A DNA stretch of 50,369 bases from a virus. This document shows positions 14,033 through 20,463 of the stretch, piece after piece. The translations under genes were made by a program, and so were the position numbers. The number at the start of each line of letters is the position of its first letter. Position 1 is the stretch's first letter. The stretch spans positions 1-50,369 of IMG/VR virus record IMGVR_UViG_3300031669_005085. One strand, given 5' to 3'. The notes under the pieces were generated by a model, which saw only the letters and a list, made by a program, of their open reading frames with translations, was not told the DNA's origin and ran no database searches.

Positions 14033-14035
14033 GTT
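13907..14035 (-). other. attC-like site of cassette copy B
   Basis: Same arms as 3303-3431. The AAC core continues the stop codon of the 14030 gene (GATTGCAAC-TAACG). Confidence 0.8.
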
Positions 14036-14335
14036 GCAATCTTGCAAATATCTCTTATCACCTTTCTTACATGTGCAATATGCTGTTTCTCCGTATTTGG
14101 TTTTTACCAAGCCGTTATCACATAATTTGCAAGACTGTTCGCTTCGCCAACTAACACGTAATATAAATAATAAAAATACTAAGCAGTCTGCTATAATATC
14201 AAACAGTAGTATTAATATTAAAATTGGCAATCCACCAACTGCAATTATCCACCATTTCCAGTTAGTTAAATAAAGCTTGTAATAAGTTTTTAATGTGTTT
14301 ATTGTTCTCATTTTATCCGTATTTTTAAAATTCAT
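14030..14335 (-). CDS. Membrane protein with cytosolic zinc motif, 101 aa
   Basis: Two hydrophobic segments (about residues 29-48 and 49-62, WWIIAVGGLPILILILLFDII...CLVFLLFILRV) and a C-terminal CKLCDNGLVKTKYGETAYCTC, a rubredoxin/DnaJ-like zinc pattern. Cassette gene of the middle array; stop TAA lies in the duplicated unit's TAAC core. Function unknown. Confidence 0.65.
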   Translation of the reverse strand: MNFKNTDKMRTINTLKTYYKLYLTNWKWWIIAVGGLPILILILLFDIIADCLVFLLFILRVSWRSEQSCKLCDNGLVKTKYGETAYCTCKKGDKRYLQDCN

Positions 14336-14352
14336 ATTACTATCCGTTATGG

Positions 14353-14616
14353 TTAATTAACCACCTCACGTTTAATCCTAACCCATTTTTCATATTTAAC
14401 CCATTCATACTTACTAAATGCAGGGTGATAAAATGGTCTACCATCTTCTGATACAATATTTTCAACTGGTTGAATCTCTCTTTGTTTTAACTGTTGATAT
14501 TCATACGTATCTTTATATGTTTTCAACCAGATAAATTTATTACCCTTTAGTTTATTACTCATTTTTATTGGGAATAATGCAAATTTTATTCTTTCTTTTT
14601 TATCTCCTATTTTCAT
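14353..14616 (-). CDS. Cassette hypothetical protein, 87 aa
   Basis: Basic soluble protein (MKIGDKKERIKFALFPIKMS...) ending WVKYEKWVRIKREVVN. Stop TAA precedes CCATAACGG, an AAC-type core; its GTT partner is not evident. No recognised family. Confidence 0.65.
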   Translation of the reverse strand: MKIGDKKERIKFALFPIKMSNKLKGNKFIWLKTYKDTYEYQQLKQREIQPVENIVSEDGRPFYHPAFSKYEWVKYEKWVRIKREVVN

Positions 14617-14633
14617 ACGTCAAAAATAACTAA

Positions 14634-14753
14634 CCATAACAATGTATATAAGGCATTGCCTCTGTGGTCTTTTTTAAGTTTATACTAAATTTATAATTCC
14701 GTTCATTTTATCAAAGTCAGTTAGGGCAACGCCTCATATACTAGACGTTAGGC
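14634..14753 (-). other. attC-like site
   Basis: On the - strand GCCTAACGTCTAGTATATGA and TATATACATTGTTATGG are the outer arms, with AGGCGTTGCC/GGCAATGCCT inside. Its 3' half resembles 122-172 in the left array. Confidence 0.78.
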
Positions 14754-14759
14754 AACATA

Positions 14760-14960
14760 CTAATAGTCACCCGACAAGTATTCGATAATTTGAGGCTCTT
14801 TTAAAGCCAATTCATTTACAACTATTTCGGTTGTATGAGTTATCGTTTTACGTGCCATTTCTTCGGCTTGTTCCTGGTTGTATGCTGCTAATACCAAACA
14901 ATTTCCAACTGGATATAACCCTTTAAATTCTACTCTGAATATTTTTAATTTTTTGTTCAT
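14760..14960 (-). CDS. Cassette hypothetical protein, 66 aa
   Basis: The open frame reaches back to 15053, but those 31 codons lie in the attC-like site; ATG 14960 follows it. The protein starts MNKKLKIFRVEFKGLYPVGN and then has EQAEEMARKTI, a pattern like small 'KIFRVEFxGxYPVG..LVxAxxxEEA' proteins of unknown function. Stop precedes GCCTAAC. Confidence 0.65.
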   Translation of the reverse strand: MNKKLKIFRVEFKGLYPVGNCLVLAAYNQEQAEEMARKTITHTTEIVVNELALKEPQIIEYLSGDY

Positions 14961-14972
14961 AAAAGTACGATT

Positions 14973-15065
14973 GCCTAACACGGTGTATTTGCCATGCCAG
15001 ATAGTTTTAGTCGTGATTTGAAAGTTCTGCGTTTGGCACGGCACATACACCAAACGCTGTTATAA
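14973..15065 (-). other. attC-like site
   Basis: On the - strand TTATAACAGCGTTTGGTGTA pairs with AATACACCGTGTTAGGC, with inner TGCCGTGCC/GGCATGGCA. It separates the tRNA-like sequence from the 14760 gene. Confidence 0.8.
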
Positions 15066-15074
15066 GTAATAGAA

Positions 15075-15164
15075 AGTGGTGGTTGGCGTTCATTCCCAAC
15101 GTACCTCCGTCCCACGGGTTGGTTACCGTGCTGGGTGCTCCTATACTTTCTGAGCTACACCACT
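15075..15164 (-). tRNA. Degenerate tRNA-like sequence inside a cassette
   Basis: On the - strand AGTGGTG/CACCACT forms a 7-bp acceptor stem (extendable to 10), followed by TA and a GCTC/GAGC D stem. A CACGG/CCGTG stem and a GTTGG/CCAAC stem follow in the places of the anticodon and T arms. Loop sizes are wrong (8 and 9 bases), GG is missing from the D loop and the T loop lacks TTCRANT, so no anticodon is assigned. It lies between two attC-like sites. Confidence 0.35.
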
Positions 15165-15175
15165 TTCAAAACTAC

Positions 15176-15240
15176 TTATAACAACAAATATAAAACATTT
15201 TATTCTTCTTTCAAAATAAAGTTTATATTAATTGTTAAGT
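15176..15240 (-). other. Short attC-like site
   Basis: On the - strand CTTAACAATTAATATAAAC pairs with TTTTATATTTGTTGTTATAA. It is the last recognisable site of the middle array; 15241-15294 holds only AT-rich spacer. Confidence 0.6.
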
Positions 15241-15294
15241 TATTCGTTTTATTTTAATTTAGTTTTTAAATTACTGTTAACAAAAATATTATTC

Positions 15295-15657
15295 TTATTT
15301 AAAAAATTTTTTACTCTTCTTCATATCATCTACAATATTAATACAATGAAATATTGCATTTTCTAGCACGTAATAGTAATCGCCTAAAATTGGATTATCC
15401 ACAAATTTATGACTATTGACATATAAGTTTGTAGTATGAATTCTATATTCATATTCTCTCTTTATCCATGAATTGATTATGATTTGAATATGAATATCAT
15501 GTTTTTCTCTAAACCAATCTTGAACTTCATTGAGAGTTAGTTTAGGGTAAAGTTCACCTACTCCATCTATTTTAATTGGTTGCTGAATATCGTATCGACT
15601 AAAGTTTATTGTATCTAACTTTAATGCTAGTTCTTCTGAAACTAGATTACTTTTCAT
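15295..15657 (-). CDS. Phage hypothetical protein, 120 aa
   Basis: Paralogue of 3962-4396 and 15647-16066: opening helix (SEELALKLDTINF), 'LNEVQDWFREKHDIHIQI', and closing helix (VLENAIFHCINIV). The gene overlaps its upstream paralogue by 11 bases. Bacteroidota-phage family of unknown function. Confidence 0.72.
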   Translation of the reverse strand: MKSNLVSEELALKLDTINFSRYDIQQPIKIDGVGELYPKLTLNEVQDWFREKHDIHIQIIINSWIKREYEYRIHTTNLYVNSHKFVDNPILGDYYYVLENAIFHCINIVDDMKKSKKFFK

Positions 15658-16066
15658 TGTCTTCTTTTTTAGATATCAATAGTAATGCCTGATATAACCC
15701 ATCTTCAAGGGCTTCTTCAAAATTAATAAAGTCAACTTCAGCGTTTGCCCAAACTCCATCTTTAAATAGGAAATAGGAGTAAGATTTATTAGGAAGGTAT
15801 AGTTCAAAATTGTCAGTTCGGTATCCCTCAACAAATGGCTGTGCCCATACATCAATGTTATGTTCTTCTCTAAGCCATTTCTGAAGAAGAGATTGGGTTG
15901 GTGCTGAATATAAACTTACATTCCATAATTCTGAACAATTATGATTATACAAAGCACCTCCAACAATATCTGAATCTTCACCTTGGTATCTCCAAAGTGT
16001 TTTCCAATCAAACCCTTTCTCTTTAGCCAGCTTGGCTGTTATAAATGTGATTAATGGTTCATTCAT
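15647..16066 (-). CDS. Phage hypothetical protein, 139 aa
   Basis: MNEPLITFITAKLAKEKGFDW..., then APTQSLLQKWLREEHNIDVWAQP and EEALEDGLYQALLLI. This is the best-conserved member of the trio and matches a family I know from Bacteroidota phages and prophages as hypothetical proteins. A promoter element lies 23 bases upstream; it is followed by its overlapping paralogue. Confidence 0.78.
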   Translation of the reverse strand: MNEPLITFITAKLAKEKGFDWKTLWRYQGEDSDIVGGALYNHNCSELWNVSLYSAPTQSLLQKWLREEHNIDVWAQPFVEGYRTDNFELYLPNKSYSYFLFKDGVWANAEVDFINFEEALEDGLYQALLLISKKEDNEK

Positions 16067-16088
16067 GGTATTTTATTTTTATTATTAA

Positions 16089-16117
16089 TAATACGAGAGT
16101 ATTTTCATTTTGTTGCA
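16089..16117 (-). promoter_or_regulatory. Shared phage promoter element
   Basis: On the - strand TGCAAC, 16 bases, CGTATTA; 23 bases before the start at 16066. Confidence 0.7.
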
Positions 16118-16129
16118 AAACAAATGTAA

Positions 16130-16462
16130 TTAAACATTATTTTCGTTAGATTTAAAAGATTCTGGATATTGAGACTTAGCCAATTCAATCCAATGCAAAA
16201 AATTTTCTCTTTTATCTTCTGTTCTCATTATGATTTGCATTGTCAATGACATTTCGTACCATGCCTTTCCAATTAAAAATGCATTATAGTTATCTATTTC
16301 CTTATCATCCAAGTATACTTCCTGTCTATAGCCTTTATATTCATTATAGGCATCCTTAAGTACAACATCTGGAAATTTTTCCTTTACTTCTTTTATAAAA
16401 TCTGTTTGGTATTTTAATGATGTTTCATCATCTTCATTACCAAAATAAACAACATCCATCAT
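16130..16462 (-). CDS. Hypothetical protein, 110 aa
   Basis: MMDVVYFGNEDDETSLKYQTDFIKEVKEKFPDV... has an alpha/beta pattern with acidic character. Two ATGs are adjacent at the start. No known family or motif. Confidence 0.65.
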   Translation of the reverse strand: MMDVVYFGNEDDETSLKYQTDFIKEVKEKFPDVVLKDAYNEYKGYRQEVYLDDKEIDNYNAFLIGKAWYEMSLTMQIIMRTEDKRENFLHWIELAKSQYPESFKSNENNV

Positions 16463-16482
16463 AATATTTTAAATTAAATTTA

Positions 16483-16710
16483 TCATTTTCTTTCAGCATT
16501 AATCCAGTCCGACACAAATTTAAATTGTTCTGTATTTAGGCGAATTTCAGTACAACTTCTAATATCAATACCAAAATCTCCCTTTTTATATCGTTTAATT
16601 ACCATAACATTTTGACTGCTTTTTTCTTGAACCTTTAATAAGTTGTCTGTTGCAGCTAGAATACTTAATGCTGTAGTATCATTTGAATGTAGTAATTCGC
16701 TAATATTCAT
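16483..16710 (-). CDS. Hypothetical protein, 75 aa
   Basis: MNISELLHSNDTTALSILAATDNLLKVQEKSSQNVMVIKRYKKGDFGIDIRSCTEIRL...: an N-terminal helical part followed by beta strands. Likely in one transcript with 16725-16892 (14-base gap). Function unknown. Confidence 0.62.
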   Translation of the reverse strand: MNISELLHSNDTTALSILAATDNLLKVQEKSSQNVMVIKRYKKGDFGIDIRSCTEIRLNTEQFKFVSDWINAERK

Positions 16711-16724
16711 ATCTTATATCTATA

Positions 16725-16892
16725 TTATTCAATTTCTGTTTTGTGGCTTGATTCGAGATAGTCTGCAGCATCATATAAGCCCAATTTATTGGCTGCTATG
16801 CGAAGTTCTCTGAGTTGGGCATACAAATCATAACGAACCTGATTTAATTGTGGCATTTCGCCAATTACATTCAATACTGTTTTTTTATTCAT
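16725..16892 (-). CDS. Small helical protein, 55 aa
   Basis: MNKKTVLNVIGEMPQLNQVRYDLYAQLRELRIAANKLGLYDAADYLES... is amphipathic helix throughout. It has the shared promoter element 16 bases before its start and shares a leader (AAAAAATTGCAATG) with the 16958-17350 gene. Confidence 0.65.
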   Translation of the reverse strand: MNKKTVLNVIGEMPQLNQVRYDLYAQLRELRIAANKLGLYDAADYLESSHKTEIE

Positions 16893-16907
16893 TGCAATTT
16901 TTTATTC

Positions 16908-16936
16908 TTATACGATATAAAATTGAAAATGTTACA
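16908..16936 (-). promoter_or_regulatory. Shared phage promoter element
   Basis: On the - strand TGTAAC, 16 bases, CGTATAA; almost the same bases as the copy at 17366-17394, including the leader after it. Confidence 0.85.
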
Positions 16937-16957
16937 AAATATTATATATCAACAATA

Positions 16958-17350
16958 CTATTTTGCATAATATTTAACAACAGTTTTTGCGCTTAAATTA
17001 TTATGAAAAAAATATAAACCTCTTGGATAGTCACCATTATCAATCAATTTCTGAAGAACTTTTAATGTTTCAGGATGTTGTGGTACTAATTTTGTTTGGC
17101 GACATGCTCGTTTTATCAAAGAACAATACCATTTTGTTACTTTTCCATTTTTAGCATTTTGACCATCCTTTTGTGCTTTAGATAGTATTATTCTATACTT
17201 TTTAATTGCACGTATTTCAATCTCAGATAATCCAGTGAAAGACATTAATTTACGAAGCACTGCAGCCTCATCCTTATTAGGATAATGTTTGGTGGAATCA
17301 TGCAATATTTTTTGCATCTTCTTTATACTTCCTTTACAGTAAGTTTCCAT
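16958..17350 (-). CDS. Hypothetical basic protein, 130 aa
   Basis: Helical, Lys-rich (AAVLRKLMSFTGLSEIEIRAIKKYRIILSKAQKDG...). The centre resembles a helix-turn-helix (SFTGLSEIEIRAIKKYRII), but I cannot assign a family. Its start carries the shared promoter 16 bases upstream, which lies inside the 3' end of the next gene. Confidence 0.65.
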   Translation of the reverse strand: METYCKGSIKKMQKILHDSTKHYPNKDEAAVLRKLMSFTGLSEIEIRAIKKYRIILSKAQKDGQNAKNGKVTKWYCSLIKRACRQTKLVPQHPETLKVLQKLIDNGDYPRGLYFFHNNLSAKTVVKYYAK

Positions 17351-17553
17351 TGCAATTTTTTATTCTTATACGATATGAAATTGAAAATGTTACAGATGTA
17401 ATGATAATTATTAAAAACCAGTCTGTGTCGTATAAAAATTAATATTTTGCCCCAATAATTTTCATTAATTGCTTCAAGTAGTTGTTCTTTAGTAAGTTTG
17501 GTAACAGTAGTATTACCATCACTGTTTGAAATTACAAAATATGTCTCTTCCAT
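17323..17553 (-). CDS. Hypothetical protein, 76 aa, 3' end overlaps a promoter
   Basis: MEETYFVISNSDGNTTVTKLTKEQLLEAINENYWG is the conserved-looking part ('YFVISNSDG.T.V...TKEELL..I'), as in small phage proteins of unknown function. The remaining 40 residues run through the promoter and start of the 16958 gene and look non-native, so the natural C-terminus may have been lost. ATG 17553 fits the promoter 26 bases upstream; an ATG at 17577 would be too close. Confidence 0.6.
   Translation of the reverse strand: MEETYFVISNSDGNTTVTKLTKEQLLEAINENYWGKILIFIRHRLVFNNYHYICNIFNFISYKNKKLQWKLTVKEV
17366..17394 (-). promoter_or_regulatory. Shared phage promoter element
   Basis: On the - strand TGTAAC, 16 bases, CGTATAA; 16 bases before the start at 17350, inside the 3' part of the 17323 gene. 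Confidence 0.85.
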
Positions 17554-17578
17554 ATTCATAGGTTTAGTTCTATGCAAT

Positions 17579-17606
17579 ATTACGAAAATTATTTTAATTT
17601 GTTACT
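17579..17606 (-). promoter_or_regulatory. Shared phage promoter element
   Basis: On the - strand AGTAAC, 16 bases, CGTAAT; 26 bases before ATG 17553. Confidence 0.65.
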
Positions 17607-17622
17607 AATTTTAAGGAATATT

Positions 17623-18171
17623 TTATATTGAAACAATGTTTTTATCAATAATCTTTGATTTTCTTTCAATAATAATGTAGGGCGGTTGTTCATAAACAAT
17701 ATAGTCTGGTCGCATATTTTGCTTAATATATGCCATATACATGTGGTATCTTCTTAAATCATTTTCATAGTTTTGTTCTGGTTTGACAAAAATGCCGTTG
17801 GGTTTATACCTATCAATAAAATCATTGGTTATTCTTAACACAGTTGACATGACCCTCTCTCGTCTTCCTTTATTCATGACAACGTCCTTATCCTGACCAA
17901 CAGCGTTGAATTGCATATCCCAAATTTTCTTAATTCTATCTGTCATTCTAAACTTAACAATATATTCGTCCTCTTCCGTATCAAAATTAAAATCAACTTC
18001 AAAATCGCTATAATTATCAATAGTATATTCATAAGGTGGAACATTACCTTCACCATATTCATCTAAATTTAAAAGACGTTCCCCAAATTCAGGATAGTTT
18101 GCAACATTATCACTAATTTCTTCAAAAAATTTTTGAACTTCTTCTTTAAGAATTTTTAATATATTATGCAT
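17623..18171 (-). CDS. Hypothetical phage protein, 182 aa
   Basis: Acidic N-terminal beta region (YEYTIDNYSDFEVDFNFDTEEDEYIVKFRM) followed by RRERVMSTVLRITNDFIDRYKPNGIFVKPEQ...RRYHMYMAYIK. This second part recalls phage and plasmid proteins with 'VMSTV..I..DF(I/L)..Y.PNGI', of unknown function. Divergent from the 18241 gene. Confidence 0.7.
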   Translation of the reverse strand: MHNILKILKEEVQKFFEEISDNVANYPEFGERLLNLDEYGEGNVPPYEYTIDNYSDFEVDFNFDTEEDEYIVKFRMTDRIKKIWDMQFNAVGQDKDVVMNKGRRERVMSTVLRITNDFIDRYKPNGIFVKPEQNYENDLRRYHMYMAYIKQNMRPDYIVYEQPPYIIIERKSKIIDKNIVSI

Positions 18172-18240
18172 ATAATATTTTTTAACATAAATACTCTAAA
18201 CTTCATTACAAATACAGTATTTATAGTAAAATTAATAACT

Positions 18241-18792
18241 ATGGATATAAGTGAAATAAAAACAGGTGACTCCTTCTTAGTAAGAGGAAATTCTTGGATT
18301 AGTAAAACTATTTGTGCTGTAATGAAGCATTGGGGCAAAAAAAATAAACAACCAATATCTCCGATTTATAGCCATGCTGGAAGATTTATTTGGATTGCGG
18401 GTGAACTATATCTATTTGGTAGTGTAGAAAATGGGTATAATCCAATATTATTTAAAAATCATTATGATTGGAATGCAGATGATTTTGCTATTATGAGACG
18501 CAAAACACCCCTAAGTGATATTGAAACAAATCAAACCACTAACTATGTATTACATCTTGATACAGTAAGTATTAGTTACCAGTATTGGAATTTCATTCAA
18601 TGGCTGATGCTGGTCTATCTTAACATTAACACATTTAAAAAAGATAGCGATAAATTTACGTATTGCTATGAAAGTGAAAGAATGGCAAGAAAAAATTTAA
18701 ATCCAGAATGGTATGGAAATGTTGCTGAAACAGATATTTTTGAATTGCTTTATGACCCAAATTATGACATTATTTACAAATCAAAACAATAA
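18241..18792 (+). CDS. NlpC/P60-like (YiiX type) cysteine hydrolase
   Basis: 183 aa. GDSFLVRGNSWISKTI and YSHAG (His45) followed far downstream by FTYCYESERMA (Cys142, Glu144/146) match the circularly permuted NlpC/P60 papain-like fold of YiiX-type proteins, which hydrolyse lipids or amide bonds. There is no signal peptide, so it acts inside the cell. It is one of few + strand genes in this block, with its own terminator. ATG 18241 is chosen over an upstream ATG at 18166 because the N-terminal part there overlaps the divergent leader. Confidence 0.75.
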   Translation: MDISEIKTGDSFLVRGNSWISKTICAVMKHWGKKNKQPISPIYSHAGRFIWIAGELYLFGSVENGYNPILFKNHYDWNADDFAIMRRKTPLSDIETNQTTNYVLHLDTVSISYQYWNFIQWLMLVYLNINTFKKDSDKFTYCYESERMARKNLNPEWYGNVAETDIFELLYDPNYDIIYKSKQ

Positions 18793-18795
18793 ATA

Positions 18796-18822
18796 AAAAC
18801 CCACAGATATGTGGGTTTTTTA
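18796..18822 (+). terminator. Rho-independent terminator
   Basis: Stem AAACCCACA/TGTGGGTTT with GATA loop and T-run, between convergent genes; A-rich on the other side, so it may serve both. Confidence 0.85.
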
Positions 18823-18830
18823 AATTATGG

Positions 18831-19481
18831 TTACATATTTATTTCAAAAATAGTCAAATCATATTTTAATTTAGAGTAATCGGTAATATTGTCATTAGAA
18901 TCTTTAACAATTGATGTACTTCCATATTCATCATAAGTATATTCACACGAATAACCCCTAGAATCCTTATATGTTAACTTATTTCCATTTTCATCATAGG
19001 TATACACTTCAGTATAACCACTTGAATCCTTAACAGTTAATAAATTTCCTTTTTCATCATAGGTATATTCATATGAATAACCCCTAGAATCCTTATATGT
19101 TAACTTATTTCCATTTTCATCATAGGTATACACTTCAGTATAACCATTAGAATTCTTAGTAGTTAATAAATTTCCTTTTTCATCATAGGTATATTCTTCA
19201 GAATAACCAGTTGAATCCTTAGCAGTTAACTTATTTCCATTATCATAAGTCATTTCTGACCAATAACCATCAGAACCTTTATAGGTTAACTTTCTAACAG
19301 GCAGTTTACCTTTTAACTTATTAACTAACCAACCAATATCATTAAATAATGATACATCACCAACTGTAATTTCAGTTGATTTTTCAATATTAACTGAATG
19401 TAGTTCAGGTGTATTGCTAAACTTAGCGATTGCTTCATCACAAGCCTTAATTGCCAGAAGATAATCTGTTGTAATTTTCAT
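18831..19481 (-). CDS. YD-repeat (Rhs-like) protein, short form, 216 aa
   Basis: A 65-residue N-terminal domain (MKITTDYLLAIKACDEAIAKF...) is followed by six repeats of 20-21 residues with the pattern T.KDS.GY..EYTYDE.GN.L, then an unusual end KYDLTIFEI. These are YD/Rhs-type repeats, which in other proteins build a beta-cage. No toxin or transport domain is attached. Paralogous to 20464-21870, with the same N- and C-terminal caps. No signal peptide. Confidence 0.85.
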   Translation of the reverse strand: MKITTDYLLAIKACDEAIAKFSNTPELHSVNIEKSTEITVGDVSLFNDIGWLVNKLKGKLPVRKLTYKGSDGYWSEMTYDNGNKLTAKDSTGYSEEYTYDEKGNLLTTKNSNGYTEVYTYDENGNKLTYKDSRGYSYEYTYDEKGNLLTVKDSSGYTEVYTYDENGNKLTYKDSRGYSCEYTYDEYGSTSIVKDSNDNITDYSKLKYDLTIFEINM

Positions 19482-19511
19482 AGGTTTTTATGATTTGTTA
19501 GTTAATGCTAG

Positions 19512-19540
19512 TTATACGAAAATGATTGTAATTTGTTACA
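19512..19540 (-). promoter_or_regulatory. Shared phage promoter element
   Basis: On the - strand TGTAAC, 16 bases, CGTATAA; 31 bases before the start at 19481. The same element precedes the long paralogue at 21900-21928. Confidence 0.85.
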
Positions 19541-20101
19541 TTATTTATCCAAATATAATAGGCAGCATTGTTTATATTTTTTACCTGAACCGCAAGGACA
19601 CATATCATTTCTTTGGGGATTTTTCATAGTTGGCAATTTATAATCACGGTCTACAACTGTTTCTGCAACACCATTAAGATGATTGATTTCATGCTGCCAA
19701 ATTTGTGCAGCAAAACCTTTAATTGTTTCGACATGTGCATTTCCATCAATATCCTGATAACTAACATCGATTGCACGACTTCTTTGCGCAACAATTAGTT
19801 TACCATTCCAAGTAAGACAACCTTCAAGATGTAATTCTACCATTCCGATGTTGTTGAGAACGTTAGGATTAACAATTAGTCTCCAACCATTATTTTTCAT
19901 ATCACGCAATGCAAATAGATTATGCATAAATCTATTATTATCAAGACTACACTGATTGGCTGCAAGACCAACTGCATTATTATGCTTTGAAGCAAACTCA
20001 AGAAATGAATTATATGTTTCTTTATTGGCGATTAATTCTTCTGGTAATACCAAATTATGAATACATGGTGTTTGTTCGTTAGGTATAATTTTAAAATTCA
20101 T
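19541..20101 (-). CDS. def: Peptide deformylase with C-terminal SEC-C motif
   Basis: 186 aa. Contains the three deformylase motifs: GLAANQ (45-50), EGCLTW (93-98, Cys95) and HEINH (137-141), which bind the metal and remove the formyl group from nascent proteins. Residues 168-180 are a SEC-C zinc motif (CPCGSGKKYKQCC), normally found at the end of SecA and other proteins that contact ribosome or SecB. Phage deformylases are known; the SEC-C fusion is the unusual part. Confidence 0.92.
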   Translation of the reverse strand: MNFKIIPNEQTPCIHNLVLPEELIANKETYNSFLEFASKHNNAVGLAANQCSLDNNRFMHNLFALRDMKNNGWRLIVNPNVLNNIGMVELHLEGCLTWNGKLIVAQRSRAIDVSYQDIDGNAHVETIKGFAAQIWQHEINHLNGVAETVVDRDYKLPTMKNPQRNDMCPCGSGKKYKQCCLLYLDK

Positions 20102-20127
20102 ATTTTTTGTTTTAGTTTAAAAAAAGT

Positions 20128-20420
20128 CACTTAATAACAGGTTTATATAGATAAAAACAATGATAATGTCACAGACAATGACCTTCTCTTGCGCAAAGTA
20201 AAATACAAAGGCAATGTCGTTTTTTCGAATTAATTATCTTCAACCTATGTTGAAGTAACTTAACCCAAATCAAGGTTGTTTTATCAAAACACCTTAAAAA
20301 ACTTGAGTTTGCAAGAGAAGCGATGTTTTCTGTCACACACTATTCGCATCACGTATGATGCAAATAGTTTGCAATATCGTAAGTTTTTATATTATATTTA
20401 AAAGAACCTGTTATTAAGTG
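20128..20420. ncRNA. Candidate structured RNA, about 293 nt
   Basis: The ends CACTTAATAACAGGTT and AACCTGTTATTAAGTG form a perfect 16-bp closing helix 293 nt apart. Inside are ATAGATAAAAAC/GTTTTTATATTAT, TTCTCTTGC/GCAAGAGAA, hairpin CTTCAACctatGTTGAAG, and GCATCAcgtaTGATGC. There is no coding frame. It fills the gap between deformylase and the long YD-repeat gene. The TAAC/GTTA cores at the ends also allow a giant attC-like site as an alternative. Strand of transcription unknown. Confidence 0.55.
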
Positions 20421-20421
20421 T

Positions 20422-20462
20422 AAAAAGAAATTGATTATGCTTATGCTTTGTCAATTTCTTAC
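20422..20462. terminator. Hairpin at the 3' end of the YD-repeat gene
   Basis: AAGAAATTGA/TCAATTTCTT, 10 bp with a 16-nt loop; T-rich end on the - strand side (TTTTTAC). It probably ends the 20464-21870 transcript or caps the structured RNA. Confidence 0.55.
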
Positions 20463-20463
20463 C

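Noticed and set aside
15072-15167. A functional tRNA gene with assignable anticodon
   Set aside because: D loop lacks GG, T loop lacks TTCRANT and the anticodon-position loop has 8 bases; kept only as tRNA-like.
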